A stretch of DNA of 11,945 nucleotides from Paraglomus occultum (GCA_910592205.1 CAJVPJ010001143.1:1-11945), one strand, 5' to 3'. Positions 1 through 6,960 are shown, counted from the stretch's first letter. The notes: a model not told the origin generated them from the letters alone. Translations and numbers: made by a program.

Positions 1-77
1 GGTACCACTGAATATAGGTTTAGTATTTATTATTTGAACAAATGATTTTGTATAAGTATAATATATCGCGACCGTTA
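1..77 (+). repeat. Left terminal inverted repeat
   Basis: These 77 bases match the reverse complement of 11869-11945 without a mismatch. Homology probably continues after a 7-nt indel: TTAGTACCAAT at 82-92 pairs with TTAGTACAAAT just inside the right repeat. The repeat begins GGTACCACTG. It holds a TATA-like TATTTAT at 24-30 and an ATG at 42 that opens the reading frame of the adjacent gene at both ends. It is probably both the replication/integration end and the promoter of the inward-facing genes (inference). Confidence 0.97.
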
Positions 78-3000
78 AGCTTTAGTACCAATAAAATGTC
101 AGGTTCAGATTCATATCCAGAATGTGTTGAAGAATTTAGTATTGAAATTGCAGACTATAATCCAATTGATCCCGGTTATCATTTGCCTTTGCCAGAGACA
201 ATGCCAAAGCGTAACAATGGAGTCATTAATATTCAAAATAACGATAATTGGTGTTTTGGATGGTGTGTTTTAAGCGCCTTGCATCCAGTCAAAGTTCACC
301 CCGAAAGAAATCCTCATCGGTTATATGGCCAGTATGTAGCAGAACTCAATATGACAGATATTCCGATTCCAGTACCTGTTTCCACACCAGTTTATCAAAA
401 ATTCGAAGAAATTAATCCAGAAATCAGTCTATGTGTATATGAATGGCACAATCAAAATAAGTGTCTAGAATTTCGTTATATAACAGAAAGAAGGGGTGAT
501 GAATATAAGCAAGTAAATCTTTTAGTAATAACGGAGGAGGATAGAAGCCATTACTGTATAATCAAAGATTTACATCGGTTGGTATATAATCATAGCAAAC
601 ATAAAGGAAGAAAATATCTTTGCCGATTTTGTCTTCATGTATTTTCAGATGAAAAAGGATTTAATGAGCATAAAGCAGATACGAAAAAATGTTTAGGGGT
701 AAATAACGCTCCACAATTACCAAAAGTTCCTACGATAGAAGAATGTATAAAAAAATTTAATAATCATAAATGCATGCAACCAAATCCATATCGTATATTT
801 TGGGATCTTGAATGTTTAACAGAACAGTTAACTCCAGAAGAGAATGCGCAATTAACACGTACTGAAAAACTCCAAAGGCATAGACCTTGTGGCTTTTCTT
901 ATGTAGTGGTGCGAATGGATAGTTTTGGTAAGTATGAAATAACGAGCCATTATTTGTATAGAGGACCAAATGCTTTAGAAAAATTTGTCGACAAGCTTGA
1001 AGAAGAGCTTGCAGAAATTCAAGCCGATTTATCATCACCTGCAGAAATAATTATGGAACCGGGAGACCATACAGCATTTAATGAGGCAATAGGATGTCAT
1101 ATATGTGAGAAGCCTTTTATTGAGCCGGCACCAGAAATTTTGCAACAATTCGAAGAAGCAAAACAACAATTGTTAGAATGTAAAGAATGGGAGGCCCATA
1201 TGAAAAAAGATCATCCCAAAAAGAAAGACGTGCAGAAGAAATATCAACAAGCGTTAAATAAACTTAACCATAAAGTCAGAGATCATTGTCACATTAGTGG
1301 TAAGTACAGAGGAGCTGCTCATGATGCATGCAATAAAAAGTTACAGGTTGGCGCATTTAAAACTAAAATACCACTCATTTGTCATAATTTTCGAGGATAC
1401 GATTCGCATCTACTCATAGAAGTCGTTGGTAGATTTACAGCGGATAAGTTAAAGTGTATTCCAGAAAATATAGGTAAGTATAAGGCCATGGATGTAGGGC
1501 AATTCCGATTTCTTGATAGCTTCCAACATATGGCAATGGGTCTTGATAAACTTGTTGAAAGTTTTGGTGGAAAGCTCGAAAAACTTCCTTTATCAGTCAA
1601 GCACTTTACTGAAAAGGGGTACTCGTTAGATCAAATCAATTTATTAAAACGAAAAGGCGTATTTCCTTATGATTGGACAAACTCATGGGACAAATTCGAA
1701 AGAACAAGTCTTCCACGCCGAAAAGACTTCTATTCTATACTTAACCAGCAAAATATTAGCAAGACAGATTATGAGCATGCGCAAAAAATATGGAAGCAAT
1801 TTGGAATGACAAATTTCGGTGAATACCATGATCTTTATCTTGAATGCGATGTACTTTTGCTTGCAGACGTTTTTATGAATTATACTATTATGTGCTTACA
1901 AGATGATGGCTTGGATCCTTCCCATTACGTTTCAGCACCAGGTATGTTTAACGATTCACTGTACAAAAGTAGCAAAGTCGAGATTAAATTAATGTCGGAT
2001 ATGGACGAATATTTAACGGTTGAAAACGGAATTCGTGGAGGCATGACAATGGCAAGCCATCGATATGCCAAGGCAAATAACGAGAAATGTCCTGATTACG
2101 ACTCTAGTAGACCGAAATCCTGGATTATGTATGAAGATATGAATGCTTTATACTCAGGAGCCATGACACAATACTTGCCTACGGAAATTTTGGGTAAGGT
2201 AAGTCCAGAGGAAATACCTGACATTCAAAGCATTGCTCCTGATGCGGAAATAGGATATGCGCCAGAGATCGATTTAGAAGTTCCAGCCCATTTGCATGAC
2301 TTCTTTGAGGATTATCCGTTAGCTCCAGAGAAACAAATAGTACCCGAAAACTGGCTTAGTTTGTATAATGAAAGGTTAGTACGCGATAAAGAGGTTGGAG
2401 GAGGGAAATACGTATCAGGCGAAAAGTTACTTCAAACACTTTTACCGAAGAAAAATTATGTAGTTCATTATCGAGCACTCCAGCTGTACATGAAATATGG
2501 ATTAAAAATTACAAAAATTCATGGCGCATTAAAGTTTAGACAGTCTCCATGGATGAGGGCATATATTGAGGAAAATATTCGCAAACGCAAGATAGCTAAA
2601 GCCAATAAGGATGAATTTGGCGTAATGTATTACAAGCTAAAAAATAATTCCGTATTTGGGAAACAAATGGAGAACGTTCGCAAACACATGAGAGTGGAAA
2701 TACTTAGATCCGATCAAGACAAAAAACTAACGCGCCTCGTTAGTTCACCTCTATTTGTAGGTTTCAAAGCATTCGAGGGTGGAATTACAGCTGTCCACAT
2801 GTTAAAAAGTACAATCACTCTGAATAAGCCGATATTTGTGGGACAAGCGATTCTTGATATTAGCAAGGCTATGATGTATAATTTCTGGTATGGATATATA
2901 AAACCTCGATATGAAGACAAGGCCCGCCTACTTTATACCGACACAGATTCACTAATTATGTGGATCGAAACTGAAGACATTTACAAAGACCGAGCGGAAA

Positions 3001-3515
3001 GACCAGATATTTTCGATCTTGACTATTCTGGGGATTTATTCTTAATGAAGGATGAAACAAAGGGAGATCCCATAGGTGAGGCAGTATGTTTGAAACCGAA
3101 AATGTACTCAGTTCTCCCTTCTGGTCACAATCCTGTTACGCCAAAAACAGAGTCTGATTTTGAGAAAGACGAGTTTAAAAGACATGGCATGCAGAAGGCT
3201 AAGGGTGTCAAAAAATGCGTAGTCAAGAGAGAGCTTCGCCATAACAAATTTGTCGAATGTCTTAGGAATCGAAAAGTTACCAGGCATGATATGTATGGCC
3301 TCCGCAGTTATAATCACCAAATCTACTTAGAACGGGTAAATAAAATCGGACTAAATCCATTTGACAATAAGCGCTGGATTTTATTAGATGGAATTCGATC
3401 TCTTCCATACGGACATTGGCGAATAAAGGCTTACCAGCATTATATAGATTCCGGGATGTCACCAGAGATAGCGGAAGAAAGAGCTATGACAGTATGTTTA
3501 AATGATTTTATGTAA
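42..3515 (+). CDS. polB: Protein-primed family B DNA polymerase (Polinton-type PolB)
   Basis: This would replicate the element by protein-primed synthesis. Residues are numbered from ATG 42. An N-terminal segment (about 20-190) has the NNGVINIQN/CFGW signature of eukaryotic Polinton-like polymerases. A zinc finger C194-x2-C197-x12-H210-x6-C217 follows. Exo I is D255/E257 in FWDLE. A treble-clef, endonuclease-VII-like insert spans C352/C355 to the RDHCHISGKYRGAAHDACN segment (413-431). Exo II is N449/D454 and Exo III is Y599/D603. Polymerase motif A is D699 in YEDMNALYSGAM, motif B is K865xxxN869S870xFG, motif C is D967TDS, and KxY is 1020-1022. All catalytic positions appear intact. ATG 42 lies inside the TIR. 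ATG 96 (residue 19, AAAATGTC context) is just as likely a start and would leave the TIR as promoter and leader. The protein lacks the zinc-finger/FKF region that normally precedes this homology; that region lies at the opposite end of the element. Confidence 0.95.
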   Translation: MILYKYNISRPLSFSTNKMSGSDSYPECVEEFSIEIADYNPIDPGYHLPLPETMPKRNNGVINIQNNDNWCFGWCVLSALHPVKVHPERNPHRLYGQYVAELNMTDIPIPVPVSTPVYQKFEEINPEISLCVYEWHNQNKCLEFRYITERRGDEYKQVNLLVITEEDRSHYCIIKDLHRLVYNHSKHKGRKYLCRFCLHVFSDEKGFNEHKADTKKCLGVNNAPQLPKVPTIEECIKKFNNHKCMQPNPYRIFWDLECLTEQLTPEENAQLTRTEKLQRHRPCGFSYVVVRMDSFGKYEITSHYLYRGPNALEKFVDKLEEELAEIQADLSSPAEIIMEPGDHTAFNEAIGCHICEKPFIEPAPEILQQFEEAKQQLLECKEWEAHMKKDHPKKKDVQKKYQQALNKLNHKVRDHCHISGKYRGAAHDACNKKLQVGAFKTKIPLICHNFRGYDSHLLIEVVGRFTADKLKCIPENIGKYKAMDVGQFRFLDSFQHMAMGLDKLVESFGGKLEKLPLSVKHFTEKGYSLDQINLLKRKGVFPYDWTNSWDKFERTSLPRRKDFYSILNQQNISKTDYEHAQKIWKQFGMTNFGEYHDLYLECDVLLLADVFMNYTIMCLQDDGLDPSHYVSAPGMFNDSLYKSSKVEIKLMSDMDEYLTVENGIRGGMTMASHRYAKANNEKCPDYDSSRPKSWIMYEDMNALYSGAMTQYLPTEILGKVSPEEIPDIQSIAPDAEIGYAPEIDLEVPAHLHDFFEDYPLAPEKQIVPENWLSLYNERLVRDKEVGGGKYVSGEKLLQTLLPKKNYVVHYRALQLYMKYGLKITKIHGALKFRQSPWMRAYIEENIRKRKIAKANKDEFGVMYYKLKNNSVFGKQMENVRKHMRVEILRSDQDKKLTRLVSSPLFVGFKAFEGGITAVHMLKSTITLNKPIFVGQAILDISKAMMYNFWYGYIKPRYEDKARLLYTDTDSLIMWIETEDIYKDRAERPDIFDLDYSGDLFLMKDETKGDPIGEAVCLKPKMYSVLPSGHNPVTPKTESDFEKDEFKRHGMQKAKGVKKCVVKRELRHNKFVECLRNRKVTRHDMYGLRSYNHQIYLERVNKIGLNPFDNKRWILLDGIRSLPYGHWRIKAYQHYIDSGMSPEIAEERAMTVCLNDFM
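3285..3312 (+). repeat. Source copy of pol-derived repeat A (inside pol)
   Basis: This 28-nt stretch in the 3' part of pol (encoding HDMYGLRSYN) recurs at 3721-3748 with 26 of 28 bases identical. Confidence 0.8.
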
Positions 3516-3602
3516 CGACCTAAAATAATCCCGATATTCTAACAATCAACGCATCTGTGACAGAATTTATCATATCAAGAACAATGATGAGAGACCAAGT
3601 TC
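3493..3602 (+). repeat. Direct repeat B, copy 1 (pol 3' end plus downstream DNA)
   Basis: The last codons of pol (ending ATTTTATGTAA) and about 85 bases downstream are repeated at 5932-6067. The non-coding part (3520-3602 against 5984-6067) is about 82% identical by hand alignment with one 1-nt indel. Copy 2 has about 25 extra bases containing a TGTACA palindrome right after the shared ATGTAA. Confidence 0.75.
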
Positions 3603-3639
3603 GTGGAAAGAATGAATAGGGAATATCTTACCTACTTTA

Positions 3640-3649
3640 GCGGTACCGC
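3640..3649. repeat. GTAC palindrome GCGGTACCGC
   Basis: A perfect 10-bp palindrome followed by AGAAAAATG. The same palindrome plus AG(A/T)AAAAAT module recurs at 4244 and at 5912. Confidence 0.7.
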
Positions 3650-3720
3650 AGAAAAATGACCTTATCACCCGAACAAAAAAATAGTTCAACATCGAAGGGG
3701 GTATAATAGAGGTGTAGTGA

Positions 3721-3748
3721 CATGATATATATGGCCTCCGCAGTTACA
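3721..3748 (+). repeat. Pol-derived repeat A, non-coding copy
   Basis: Matches pol 3285-3312 at 26 of 28 positions but lies about 200 bases beyond the pol stop. It is too short and isolated to be expressed. It looks like a remnant of a second polymerase copy or a short template-switch copy. Confidence 0.75.
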
Positions 3749-3869
3749 CTCGATGCTTGCCTCTTCGTGATTAGTAACGCTTTATGCGAGGCTTTGTCGA
3801 TAATTTATATAATTTATTTTTATACTAATTGATGCGCGGTCAAGATTGCCTGTAGACCCATACATTTCA

Positions 3870-3879
3870 GTGGTACCAC
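3870..3879. repeat. GTAC palindrome GTGGTACCAC
   Basis: A perfect 10-bp palindrome. Together with the upstream TTCA it reproduces the element's terminal TTCAGTGGTACC. Confidence 0.7.
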
Positions 3880-4504
3880 AGGCGCAGTTACTAATAACAT
3901 ACAGTATATTGTGATTTATTATCTCGAGACATAAGGACCAATGCCATACCATCTCAATTATTTGATTTCTTACGTATGACGTTCGCATGATTCCCGTGAT
4001 ATTTATGCACTTAAATCAGTAGTTATGGAAAGTCAAGAACATTGTAGAACTTTTGACGAATTCGTAATTTCGTGTAACTATAGAATACAAATCGACGATC
4101 GCAGGGAGAATGGGGGATGAAAATGGGAATGTAAGGAGTTGATTATAATCGACATAAAGTTTTGCTAAATTTACGTCTAAATCTATGTCAAGGATTTGCA
4201 CATACGCAAATCAAAAGTCTTCAGATCAAATGACACGTTCTGAGTGGTACCGCAGTAAAAATAGCGCTATGAAATTTCTTAGCGGAGCTGGCAAAGATAT
4301 AACCCTTTAGGGTCACCCCGTTGCGGCGCCGCAGTCAAGAAGTGGTTAGGACAAAATATAGGATAAATTGTAGACCAGATCTTGACACTGGAAATATAAA
4401 AAGGACAATAGGTCAGAGGTAAATCCTTCTTGCGTACTCGTCTTCCATAAGCAGAGCAGTGCACTTAACATTCAAAAAAAATCAAAGAAATTACTACCAA
4501 AAAA

Positions 4505-4810
4505 ATGCACAATCTATATTTACCTTACATTATTCTATCCGCACTTTTCATTGCCTTGGTGATTCTCTGCCAAGATAACTTGAAATTAGAAACGATCAAA
4601 AACGTTATCATTAACGACGCAACTCAGTCTTTTATCTTGGCGGGAGTAATCGTTTACTTGCACAAATTTCAATCAATGCTCCGTGGTTACACCCAAGCTG
4701 AGTCGCGAAAAATCTCTGAACTTGGAAAGAACGTATTGGTTCTTAGTGATATCGTTAACACGATGCGCGAAATGTCTCAAGGTATGACTAATATCTCTGC
4801 GGAACAGTGA
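4505..4810 (+). CDS. Small membrane protein; probable exon 1 of a spliced gene
   Basis: This 101-codon frame starts at an ATG in a strong A-rich context (CCAAAAAAATGC). Residues 4-22 form a clear hydrophobic membrane segment and residues 41-53 a second, weaker one. A polar, helix-prone stretch (about 62-92) follows. I do not recognise the family. The frame contains GTATGA at 4782-4787, a plausible 5' splice site. Splicing it to the acceptor TCCAG at 4908-4912 removes 131 bases, including this frame's TGA. It enters the downstream frame in phase and gives about 193 residues. Without splicing it is a stand-alone 101-residue membrane peptide. The codons use more G and C than the surrounding DNA, so it may have been acquired separately. 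Confidence 0.55.
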   Translation: MHNLYLPYIILSALFIALVILCQDNLKLETIKNVIINDATQSFILAGVIVYLHKFQSMLRGYTQAESRKISELGKNVLVLSDIVNTMREMSQGMTNISAEQ

Positions 4811-4912
4811 CATCTATGTGTTTGTGACACGTTATTTTACTGTCTATTAGTCGTATGCTTATTAATTCTGTACTTATTTTTCATTAATTAGTAAATTCTA
4901 AAAAAAATCCAG
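4782..4912 (+). other. Putative 131-nt spliceosomal intron
   Basis: It begins GTATGA and ends TTCTAAAAAAAATCCAG, with a CTAAA branch-like motif about 12 nt before the acceptor. The exon phases match: G4781 joins A4913-T4914 into GAT. This explains why the open frame after 4888 has no ATG of its own. RNA evidence is lacking. Confidence 0.45.
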
Positions 4913-5217
4913 ATGCAAAAGTATCTTTGCTTCGGGAGACCGAAAGCCTTATAAACACAAGACAAAATACCGAATATTCTGATGACGTTGAGACGCTCTG
5001 GGTCAACTACAAGATCCTCATTAATCAAAAAGTAAAGAAGGAGAATCGATCTCTTACTCAAACTTTTAAAGTATTGGGTAAGAAGATTAAGTTAAGCTCT
5101 GCTACGTTGGCTGGTTTCTATCGCCACCAAACGAATCCACAAAGATCTACGTTGGATAAGATAAAGAAATGGGTTGATGAAGAGGGAGAAAATAGTAATT
5201 TAAGAAAACAAGAATAG
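4913..5217 (+). CDS. Helix-turn-helix domain; probable exon 2 of the membrane gene
   Basis: The frame is open from 4888 to the TAG at 5215-5217 but has no in-frame ATG, so it is probably entered by splicing from 4781. The C-terminal part (about 5045-5190) reads like a short Cro/XRE-type helix-turn-helix: a TQTFKVLGKKIKLSSATLAG helix pair, then NPQRSTLDKIKKWVDEE. Similar domains are common in uncharacterised glomeromycete proteins as I recall them. It is charged and lacks cysteines. If spliced, the product is a membrane-anchored DNA-binding protein, which might tether element DNA to a membrane or act as a regulator (inference). A 9-bp inverted repeat begins at its stop codon. Confidence 0.5.
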
Positions 5218-5286
5218 TAGCGGAAAGGAACTGCCATGTTTATGGTCTAGGGGCCGGCATATTCCTCCCTTTAAACGTCCGCTACT
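5216..5286. repeat. 71-bp segment bounded by a perfect 9-bp inverted repeat
   Basis: AGTAGCGGA at 5216-5224 is the reverse complement of TCCGCTACT at 5278-5286. Inside, AAAGGAA and TTCCTCCCTTT give a partial second pairing. It starts inside the TAG of the preceding gene, so it could be a 3'-end RNA structure or a tiny inverted-repeat element. Confidence 0.5.
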
Positions 5287-5359
5287 CTGTTGATTTACTT
5301 TAGCTGGTCATATCTATCACATTTTCTTAGATATGGTATCACATCATTGTAAAGTGATG

Positions 5360-5572
5360 CTACTGATATTTTGAGCAATAACGACATACTTCTTCATAAT
5401 TAAAGATTGCTTTAGTTTTACCTGTGCACCTGTTGACGACTATTATTAACCCCCTATCAGTAATATGATCGTATTTGTCTCTATTACAAAACAGTAAGTA
5501 CTGCTTCGGGTTTTCAGTAAATTTACCCTGCATACAACGTCGACTGTTTTTCGATTTGTTTTTGCGAACCAT
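5360..5572 (-). CDS. Doubtful 70-residue basic, Cys-containing ORF
   Basis: The ATG at 5572 sits in a good context (CCAAATGG). The product is Lys/Arg-rich with five cysteines, two of them as CRYC near the C-terminus, and has no membrane segment. I recognise no family. Its composition resembles coding DNA slightly better than the surroundings, and it fills part of an otherwise empty 1-kb stretch. Length and isolation make it only a candidate; it could also be a chance frame or an exon. Confidence 0.25.
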   Translation of the reverse strand: MVRKNKSKNSRRCMQGKFTENPKQYLLFCNRDKYDHITDRGLIIVVNRCTGKTKAIFNYEEVCRYCSKYQ

Positions 5573-5736
5573 TTGGTTATATACGGAAAACGCAAATGAT
5601 CAATTAGTATTTTTTTCTGCCGTACGCCCTAGTCTCATTACGTGATACCACACACAAAATTGCGAGTGGTGTTTCCCAGAATGCTATAGATTATGTTTAG
5701 TCGAACTTTCACATTCGTAAGATTATGGTATTTGTG

Positions 5737-5764
5737 ATCACGTGATGATGTGATATCATATCAC
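5737..5764. promoter_or_regulatory. Clustered palindromes (E-box and GTGATAT-C-ATATCAC)
   Basis: ATCACGTGAT at 5737-5746 is a perfect 10-bp palindrome containing the CACGTG E-box core bound by bHLH factors. GTGATAT-C-ATATCAC at 5750-5764 is a 7+1+7 palindrome. The spacing resembles paired operator sites. A regulatory role is inference, as no gene starts directly next to them. Confidence 0.35.
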
Positions 5765-5815
5765 GATCTAGCGTGTGATTTCTACTTATTATTATTATTA
5801 TACGGATAAACTAAA

Positions 5816-5849
5816 ATTGAGGCCCGAGGGGGCGAGTCTAAAAAGACTC
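5816..5849. repeat. GC-rich inverted repeat, left copy
   Basis: Contains AGGCCC followed by AGGGGGCGAGTCT, capped by a perfect 6-bp hairpin GAGTCT-AAAA-AGACTC (5834-5849). The reverse complement of 6667-6698 carries AGGCCC plus AGGGGGCGACTCT, so the two face each other across about 820 bases. Confidence 0.65.
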
Positions 5850-5911
5850 ATCGCATATTCATATAGTATACGTTGATGCGGTATCCCAAAATAGTAGGTC
5901 TGTCATACGAG

Positions 5912-5921
5912 GCCGTACGGC
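5912..5921. repeat. GTAC palindrome GCCGTACGGC
   Basis: A perfect 10-bp palindrome followed by AGAAAAATA, like the palindrome modules at 3640 and 4244. Confidence 0.7.
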
Positions 5922-5931
5922 AGAAAAATAC

Positions 5932-6067
5932 AGATGTTAAACAATTTTATGTAAAACTTCTGTGCTGTACACTTCAGTATGATCTAAAAATAATCCCGAT
6001 ATTCTCACGATAAATGTTTCTGGGACAGAATTTATCGTCTCAAGATCGTTGATAAGAGCCCAAGTTC
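5932..6067 (+). repeat. Direct repeat B, copy 2 (pol 3' end remnant)
   Basis: Resembles pol 3493-3602: the terminal ATTTTATGTAA, then CTAAAAATAATCCCGATATTCT and about 60 more bases. About 25 bases with a TGTACA palindrome (5966-5971) interrupt it relative to copy 1. It is not translatable as polymerase. Confidence 0.75.
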
Positions 6068-6068
6068 A

Positions 6069-6089
6069 GCCATACCCCAATCGTATGGC
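6069..6089. repeat. Hairpin GCCATAC-7 nt-GTATGGC
   Basis: A perfect 7-bp stem with a 7-nt loop directly after repeat B copy 2. It has no T-run, so nothing indicates a terminator. Confidence 0.4.
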
Positions 6090-6265
6090 AGCCGGGTGGC
6101 GTATAGAATGAAAATAAGTTTATTATTGTCCGAGGATCCAAAGGATCCAAGCTTTGCTTCTTCGACATAATAGTGCAGAAATATATCAATATCAAACCGG
6201 TAACGTATAAAATTTAAATAAGTTTACTATTATTTTTTCCCCAATATATTATCACTCTGTGCGTC

Positions 6266-6603
6266 ATGAACAACCAATCACCATCACAACAGACTCGCGT
6301 CCGTAAATTTCTCAGACCGGATGCCACCCCATTGACACCTGAAGCTATTGAAGAAATCAGAGCTCGCGGGAGCGAGTTTTGCTCCGCAAAAACGCACCAG
6401 AAAATATCCCAAATGCATGTCGTGTGATGTGCAAAAAGTACCATATAGGTACGAAGCGGTATAATGATATAATTAAAAATCGAATGCCTTCTGAACCAAC
6501 TGAGAAGTGGCGTCGTATTATGGACTCAGTGATATCACCACAGAGTGAGAATTTTTCCAAAATAAATTCGCTTATTCCATATTTAAAAACGGTAAAAAAA
6601 TAA
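6266..6603 (+). pseudogene. Small basic (HTH-like) gene broken by a 26-nt palindromic insertion
   Basis: The frame opens at ATG 6266 and runs as a sensible basic protein to codon AGA at 6359-6361. It then enters the GC-rich hairpin sequence at 6362-6387 and stops early at 6425-6427. The frame starting at AAA 6388 continues in coding style to the TAA at 6601-6603. Skipping exactly the 26-nt hairpin joins the two frames through EEIR and KNAPEN without a gap and gives about 103 residues. The CRVMCKKYHIGTKRYNDIIKN stretch resembles a helix-turn-helix DNA-binding segment. No family recognised. The insertion is far too short for a normal intron, so this copy is probably broken unless recoding or unusual splicing skips the hairpin. 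Confidence 0.55.
6362..6387. repeat. 26-nt GC-rich hairpin insertion
   Basis: CTCGC-GGGA-GCGAG (6363-6376) is a perfect stem with a GNRA-type tetraloop. GCTCCGC at 6381-6387 can pair alternatively with GCGGGAGC. The 26-nt length shifts the host gene by -1, and the flanking codons rejoin perfectly without it. Confidence 0.6.
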
Positions 6604-6666
6604 GCGCTACTTCTGTTATACAATCAAACATAGAGTAGCATGCAAACAATGGAAGTTCGTTTTCAT

Positions 6667-6698
6667 GACTCGAAGAGTCGCCCCCTAAAGGGCCTAAT
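6667..6698. repeat. GC-rich inverted repeat, right copy
   Basis: Hairpin GACTC-GAA-GAGTC (6667-6679), then GCCCCCT and GGGCCT, mirroring 5816-5849. It overlaps the stop codon of the minus-strand zinc-finger frame (6694-6696) and lies between convergent genes, so it might act as a shared 3'-end structure. Confidence 0.6.
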
Positions 6699-6945
6699 CT
6701 GTTTTTTCTTTAGCAACAATTTTTTTAATGGGTTTTTGTGGGGCAATAATTTTTTCAATGGGTTTTTGTGGGCTATACGGTAGGGCAAGAAAATTTATGC
6801 ATGGCTTTTTTCGTAAAAAATGTTGTCTGAGATTTGAAGGATAACGGAATCCCTTACCACAATGTTCACAGATTCTATCAGGCTGTGGTACCACTCTGCA
6901 CTCATTGCTGCGATACCGCGGTCGTACAGCCCGAACGGTGTTCAA
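6694..6945 (-). CDS. C2HC zinc-finger peptide, third frame of the Gag-Pro block
   Basis: The frame has no ATG near its beginning and directly abuts the protease stop, in the -1 frame. It is therefore probably translated as a frameshift extension of Gag-Pro. The peptide has a finger C-x2-C-x12-H-x6-C (CEHCGKGF...H...KKPC, from about 6870 down to 6798), then a short repeat PQKPIEKIIA/PQKPIKKIVA at the C-terminus. A finger at this place could serve as the nucleic-acid-binding module that zinc knuckles provide in retroviral Gag, because the main Gag ORF has no CCHC knuckle (inference). The N-terminal 25 residues come largely from GTAC/CCGCGG palindromes (RAVRPRYRS...RVVPQ). A splicing alternative exists: GTAAGT lies at 6951-6946. 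Confidence 0.6.
   Translation of the reverse strand: MNTVRAVRPRYRSNECRVVPQPDRICEHCGKGFRYPSNLRQHFLRKKPCINFLALPYSPQKPIEKIIAPQKPIKKIVAKEKTD
6885..6894. repeat. GTAC palindrome GTGGTACCAC (in zinc-finger frame)
   Basis: A perfect 10-bp palindrome encoding VVP on the minus strand. GGCTGT (6881-6886) and ACAGCC (6926-6931) could pair about 20 nt downstream of the protease/zinc-finger slippery run. Confidence 0.6.
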
Positions 6946-6960
6946 ACTTACTTTTTTTTT
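6946..6960 (-). promoter_or_regulatory. Second A9-G slippery site with stop (pro to zinc finger)
   Basis: On the minus strand, TTA AAA AAA AAG TAA ends the protease frame. The heptamer A-AAA-AAG has the canonical X-XXY-YYZ form for -1 slippage, and the -1 frame continues into the zinc-finger peptide. T-A9-GTA is identical to the site at 7643-7656. Confidence 0.6.

Larger units (their letters stand above)
3516..4504. other. Gene-poor stretch with pol remnants and GTAC palindromes
   Basis: About 990 bases with no convincing coding sequence; the only open frames are short and without recognisable features. The stretch holds the downstream half of repeat B (to 3602), a pol fragment (3721-3748), perfect palindromes GCGGTACCGC (3640-3649) and GTGGTACCAC (3870-3879), the near-palindrome GTGGTACCGC (4244-4253) and GCGGCGCCGC (4323-4332). 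Several palindromes are followed by CAG and an A-rich run (for example CAGAAAAAT at 3648). TTCAGTGGTACC at 3866-3877 equals the last 12 bases of the element. Confidence 0.6.
5573..6265. other. Gene-poor stretch rich in palindromes and repeats
   Basis: About 690 bases without a credible gene. Contents: GCCGTACGCC (5619-5628), a cluster of GTGAT-type palindromes (5737-5764), a TTA/ATT microsatellite (about 5786-5800), an inverted-repeat end (5816-5849), GCCGTACGGC (5912-5921), copy 2 of the pol 3' repeat (5932-6067), a 7-bp stem with 7-nt loop (6069-6089), two GGATCC boxes (about 6134-6148), and two imperfect copies of an AT-rich unit (about 6099-6126 and 6204-6234, CGTATAGAATG/CGTATAAAATT...AAATAAGTTTA). 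Confidence 0.6.

Noticed and set aside
757-1038. Minus-strand open frame inside pol
   Set aside because: Antisense to a conserved polymerase region, with no features of its own; the other minus-strand frames within 1382-3462 were rejected for the same reason.
3516-6265. tRNA, rRNA or CRISPR array in the gene-poor stretches
   Set aside because: No cloverleaf, no conserved rRNA sequence and no regularly spaced identical repeats; the repeats are scattered palindromes and pol fragments.
6214-6623. Two minus-strand open frames opposite the small broken gene
   Set aside because: They mirror the plus-strand coding-like frames and have no recognisable motif. The plus strand has the ATG and the frames that rejoin after removing the hairpin.
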